Shown: positions 12,651 to 14,515 of the stretch, in pieces
Layout of the letters: each line of letters opens with the position of its first letter
How positions within the stretch are numbered: position 1 is the stretch's first letter
Source: Bacteroidales bacterium UBA4331
GTDB taxonomy: Bacteria > Bacteroidota > Bacteroidia > Bacteroidales > Paludibacteraceae
Assembly: GCA_002394395.1 (NCBI GenBank)
Contig: DGTR01000011.1
Coordinates: 1 to 14,515 of the forward strand
Reading direction: 5' to 3'
DNA: 14,515 bases
Translations under genes and position numbers: made by a program
Notes under the pieces: generated by a model
Seen by the model: the letters and a program-made list of their open reading frames with translations, nothing else
What the model was told of the DNA's origin: nothing
Databases searched by the model: none

Positions 12651-12769
12651 TCGGGAAACACTTTCCATCACTGCCACCATGCGTCGGCTCTTCATACTCG
12701 GACTTTATCAAACAAGCCGTGAGCGAAGCGAACACCTTATTAGGGGGAAAAGCTCAAAAGAAAGAGAGG
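12651..12769. other. Spacer between arm B terminator and phage-type genes
   Basis: No gene is seen. It holds AGCCGTGAG (12715-12723) and CGAACACCTTAT (12729-12740), the second copy of the pair at 12097-12123. This is a candidate boundary between the rearranged patch and the prophage-like segment. No integrase or clear attachment site is visible. Confidence 0.4.
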
Positions 12770-13282
12770 TTAACGGAGAGTGTAGTATTTGATGACTAGA
12801 CGGATGGCAATATAAAGGATCAGACAACAGACGACAATGATGAGGACACGGGTACACCAACGATAGAAAGGAGGAATATATTTCTCAGGTGGCAGCGTGA
12901 CAACGGTTTCTTTATCTTGGTAGATGGTGTCGGTGTGGTGTTTTATGGAATAGCGTATGTCCGTGTGCCACTTGTGAACAAACACCGTGTCAACGCGTTC
13001 GGCAACTATATCACAAGGATCAATACCACTCCGCTTAATTGAAGGGTGAATAGTGCCTCCGCTTTCCCCACCGCAACTTTTACAAGTTACGTCGGGGACC
13101 CCCTTTTTATAAGAAATCGCCATGCTGTCGTGCAAATAAATACTATCATGGTGGTAGATGTTGCGAATGACGATACTATCATTGCGCGGAGTGGTGACGA
13201 TAGGTGCAGCAGTCTTGCATGACGGGCAGAGGAACAAGAGACCGAGTGCGAGGAGCAGAAGGAGATAATGTATCGTTTTCAT
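12770..13282 (-). CDS. Putative u-spanin-like lysis lipoprotein (internal in-frame start)
   Basis: Translation from ATG 13282, inside the amidase frame, would give a 170-residue protein. It has a charged start, a hydrophobic signal (residues 6-18), a lipobox-like cysteine (C22 in CPSCKT), a periplasmic linker with DSIYLHDS and DTVFVHKWHTD patterns, and one membrane segment near the C-terminus. A lipid-anchored N-terminus with a C-terminal inner-membrane segment is the plan of unimolecular spanins such as T1 gp11, which join inner and outer membranes at the last step of phage lysis. A signal peptide would not work behind 146 amidase residues, so a separate start is likely. No strong Shine-Dalgarno is seen, which is usual in this phylum. 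The spanin role is inferred from topology only. Confidence 0.6.
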   Translation of the reverse strand: MKTIHYLLLLLALGLLFLCPSCKTAAPIVTTPRNDSIVIRNIYHHDSIYLHDSMAISYKKGVPDVTCKSCGGESGGTIHPSIKRSGIDPCDIVAERVDTVFVHKWHTDIRYSIKHHTDTIYQDKETVVTLPPEKYIPPFYRWCTRVLIIVVCCLILYIAIRLVIKYYTLR

Positions 13283-13720
13283 AGGGTCAATGGTGTGGTT
13301 AGCCGGTTCAGCAGACAAGTACGCATATTCGGCAGTTGCATCAAAGCACGGACAGGCTTTGGATGCAAAGTCTCTGTGTCCATGAATGATGGCATTCGGG
13401 AATCGGTGTTTGAGAGATATAAGCAGGGAGCGCATGGCTTCACGTTGTGCCGGTGTGCGTGTATCAGCAGATTTGCCTTTGTCATTCAGTCCGCCAACAT
13501 AGCAGATGCCTATGCTGTGGGCGTTATGCCCTTTGCAATGTGCACCGATGGCAGAGAGAGGTCTGCCTGCTTCGACAGTACCGTCCACCAGAATGAGGTA
13601 GTGGTAGCCAATGTCGCTAAAGCCACGCTCCCGATGCCACCGGCGCACATCGTTCACATTGATATGCGCCAACGGTTTGGTGGCAGTGCAATGGATGATG
13701 ATAGAATTGATTGTGCGCAT
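12770..13720 (-). CDS. N-acetylmuramoyl-L-alanine amidase fused in frame to a u-spanin-like lipoprotein
   Basis: The single 316-codon frame starts at ATG 13720. Residues 1-135 are an amidase_2/T7-lysozyme-type endolysin that cuts the amide bond between muramic acid and the peptide. Zinc ligands are H10 (IIIHCTATK), H115 (HGHRDF) and C123 (KACPCFD); Y39 (GYHY) and K121 match the catalytic Tyr/Lys of T7 lysozyme. Residues 147 onward begin MKTIHYLLLLLALGLL, a lipoprotein signal ending CPSC, then a DSIY/DTVF-rich linker, and a membrane segment VLIIVVCCLILYIAIRLVI at the C-terminus. In related prophages these are normally two genes; here no stop separates them. The second part could be made from its own ATG at 13282. 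The neighbouring holin-like gene supports a lysis cassette. Confidence 0.85.
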   Translation of the reverse strand: MRTINSIIIHCTATKPLAHINVNDVRRWHRERGFSDIGYHYLILVDGTVEAGRPLSAIGAHCKGHNAHSIGICYVGGLNDKGKSADTRTPAQREAMRSLLISLKHRFPNAIIHGHRDFASKACPCFDATAEYAYLSAEPANHTIDPMKTIHYLLLLLALGLLFLCPSCKTAAPIVTTPRNDSIVIRNIYHHDSIYLHDSMAISYKKGVPDVTCKSCGGESGGTIHPSIKRSGIDPCDIVAERVDTVFVHKWHTDIRYSIKHHTDTIYQDKETVVTLPPEKYIPPFYRWCTRVLIIVVCCLILYIAIRLVIKYYTLR

Positions 13721-13743
13721 AACGATTGGATTGTTTAGAGGTT

Positions 13744-13965
13744 TTACATTCGTTGTTTACAGTTCTCACGGAAACAGGCTCTATTTTCCAAAGCGGTAAG
13801 ACGCTCGTCCAGAAAGTTGATTCGATTGATGAGAACTTGGTCTGTCAGACCTGCTGCATCTGCCTGCGCTTTCTTGCGCAATGCCCGTATCGAAAAGATC
13901 TCAACAAGCGATGTGCTACCCAGTACAGCGGTCAAGACAGAAAGAACAATTTCTAAAGGGCTCAT
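13744..13965 (-). CDS. Small holin-like phage membrane protein
   Basis: The 73-residue protein has one N-terminal membrane segment (about residues 4-26, IVLSVLTAVLGSTSLVEIF), a basic turn RALRKKAQ, and a probable coiled coil through INFLDERLTALENR. It ends in CFRENCKQRM. In Bacteroidota prophages such TM-plus-coiled-coil proteins sit just before the amidase gene and are annotated as holin-like or hypothetical. It lies 23 nt upstream of the amidase on the same strand. A pore-forming role is suggested by position and shape only. Its coding sequence contains GGTCTGTCAG (13839-13848), matching the repeat core of the radical SAM region, here probably by chance. Confidence 0.7.
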   Translation of the reverse strand: MSPLEIVLSVLTAVLGSTSLVEIFSIRALRKKAQADAAGLTDQVLINRINFLDERLTALENRACFRENCKQRM

Positions 13966-13996
13966 AGTTGTGTGTATTTAGATTTGTTTAAAAATT

Positions 13997-14024
13997 GCCC
14001 GCGTGAGTTGTAGCCCACGCGGGC
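13997..14024 (-). terminator. Terminator of the phage-type gene 14031-14408
   Basis: GCCCGCGTG (13997-14005) and CACGCGGGC (14016-14024) form a perfect 9-bp GC-rich stem with a 10-nt loop. On the minus strand it is followed by AATTTTTAAA. It separates this gene from the holin-like gene. Confidence 0.8.
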
Positions 14025-14030
14025 GTTAAC

Positions 14031-14408
14031 TTATCCGATGGTCTTCAGACGTTCCGGCATGGTCACCGTATTCGTGCTTTCGTTGTAGCATTTCCACGCC
14101 TTACCAAAGAGCCAACCTTTGTAGGTTGTGTACTTGAAGTTCGGACGGGTCTTGCGTTCCTCGATGAAGTCCATCTGGTCGTACGTGAGGTGCGACAAGT
14201 CCTTCGAACGTTCGAGAGCTGCCTGACGAACAACCTTGAACTTAGCACGTACCTTCAGTTCCTCAGTACTTGCCGGAGTGGTTCGGTCGCCATGTACGGA
14301 TGTGTACTTGCGGTCGCTCCATCTGCGGTAGTTGTAGCACGTGCGGTACTTGCGAGAAATCTTGCCCGAAATGTGGTGTACGGGATCTTCAAAAGCTACT
14401 TTTCCCAT
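14031..14408 (-). CDS. Phage-associated protein of unknown function
   Basis: From ATG 14408 (MGKVAFEDPVHHISGKISRK) this is a 125-residue basic protein with no signal or membrane segment. The pattern of an early HHxSGK, then DRKYTSVHGDRTTPAS, then a helical part with KDLSHLTYDQMDF, recalls small proteins found beside structural genes in Bacteroides-type prophages, but I cannot assign a function. The open frame extends to ATG 14468. The extra 20 residues are encoded by a GC-rich hairpin (14424-14449), so the shorter form is preferred. The last residues lie just before a strong terminator, so it may end a structural operon, with the lysis genes as the next unit. Confidence 0.65.
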   Translation of the reverse strand: MGKVAFEDPVHHISGKISRKYRTCYNYRRWSDRKYTSVHGDRTTPASTEELKVRAKFKVVRQAALERSKDLSHLTYDQMDFIEERKTRPNFKYTTYKGWLFGKAWKCYNESTNTVTMPERLKTIG

Positions 14409-14423
14409 GGTTTGCGTGGCTAT

Positions 14424-14449
14424 GGGGTTGCCCTTTGCAGGGCTTCCCC
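14424..14449 (-). promoter_or_regulatory. Hairpin in the leader of the phage-type gene
   Basis: GGGG (14424-14427) pairs with CCCC (14446-14449) and GCCCT (14430-14434) with AGGGC (14439-14443), with symmetrical two-base internal mismatches and a 4-nt loop. It lies 16 nt upstream of ATG 14408. It could be a leader structure or a weak terminator for the upstream gene; no T-run follows. Confidence 0.45.
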
Positions 14450-14483
14450 GATATCCTCTAAGCCACATGAGAGGGGAAAATGG

Positions 14484-14515
14484 TTAAGAATTAAGCTTCG
14501 CGTATTCACTGGCGA
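14484..14515 (-). CDS. Possible C-terminal end of an upstream gene (partial)
   Basis: On the minus strand the frame from the right edge reads ASEYAKLNS and stops with TAA at 14484-14486. Genes on both sides run the same way, so this is probably the tail of the preceding phage gene. Too little is present to identify it. Confidence 0.35.
   Translation of the reverse strand, partial: ASEYAKLNS

Noticed and set aside
13268..13738. 156-codon plus-strand frame opposite the amidase
   Set aside because: The amidase frame on the other strand has a complete catalytic set.

Overview
The window looks like Bacteroidales (Bacteroidota) chromosome of fairly high GC. Six promoters fit the Bacteroidota form TTTG-N20-TAnnTTTG, Shine-Dalgarno sequences are mostly weak or absent, and the gene content fits: an lpxD-lpxC-lpxA cluster behind an HD-domain gene, and rpiB, marC and efp genes. 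I cannot name a species.

Layout. Positions 1-5944 (minus strand) form a tight operon read right to left: HD phosphohydrolase, lpxD, lpxC, lpxA, glnS, then a partial HsdR-N-like gene that runs off the left edge. Gaps are 2-28 nt and one promoter lies at 5959-5990. Three genes make lipid A precursor (LpxA, LpxC, LpxD). LpxC lacks the FabZ domain usually fused to it in this phylum. Back to back with this operon is tRNA-Leu(UAA). Next, on the minus strand, come a cytosolic NlpC/P60 peptidase and, in its leader, the 3' remnant of an AAA ATPase gene with a promoter at the break.

Positions 7424-10146 (minus) form a second operon: marC, rpiB, a radical SAM/SPASM protein and a metallo-beta-lactamase-fold hydrolase. 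The last two genes carry short repeats (core CTGACAGAC, and a 7-bp tandem repeat) inside their reading frames. efp is divergent from marC across a palindromic double promoter.

Positions 10915-12650 are a rearranged patch. Two inverted, non-identical copies of the 3' end of an AspRS-type synthetase gene, each joined to the same GC-rich repeats, bracket an AT-richer nitroreductase gene that has its own promoter. No full-length synthetase gene is present.

Positions 12770-14515 (minus) look like a prophage edge or remnant: a small phage-type protein, a holin-like protein, and an amidase endolysin in one frame with a lipoprotein that has a C-terminal membrane segment (u-spanin-like). The main candidates for something new are the inverted AspRS-tail/nitroreductase structure, the intragenic short repeats and the amidase/u-spanin fusion.
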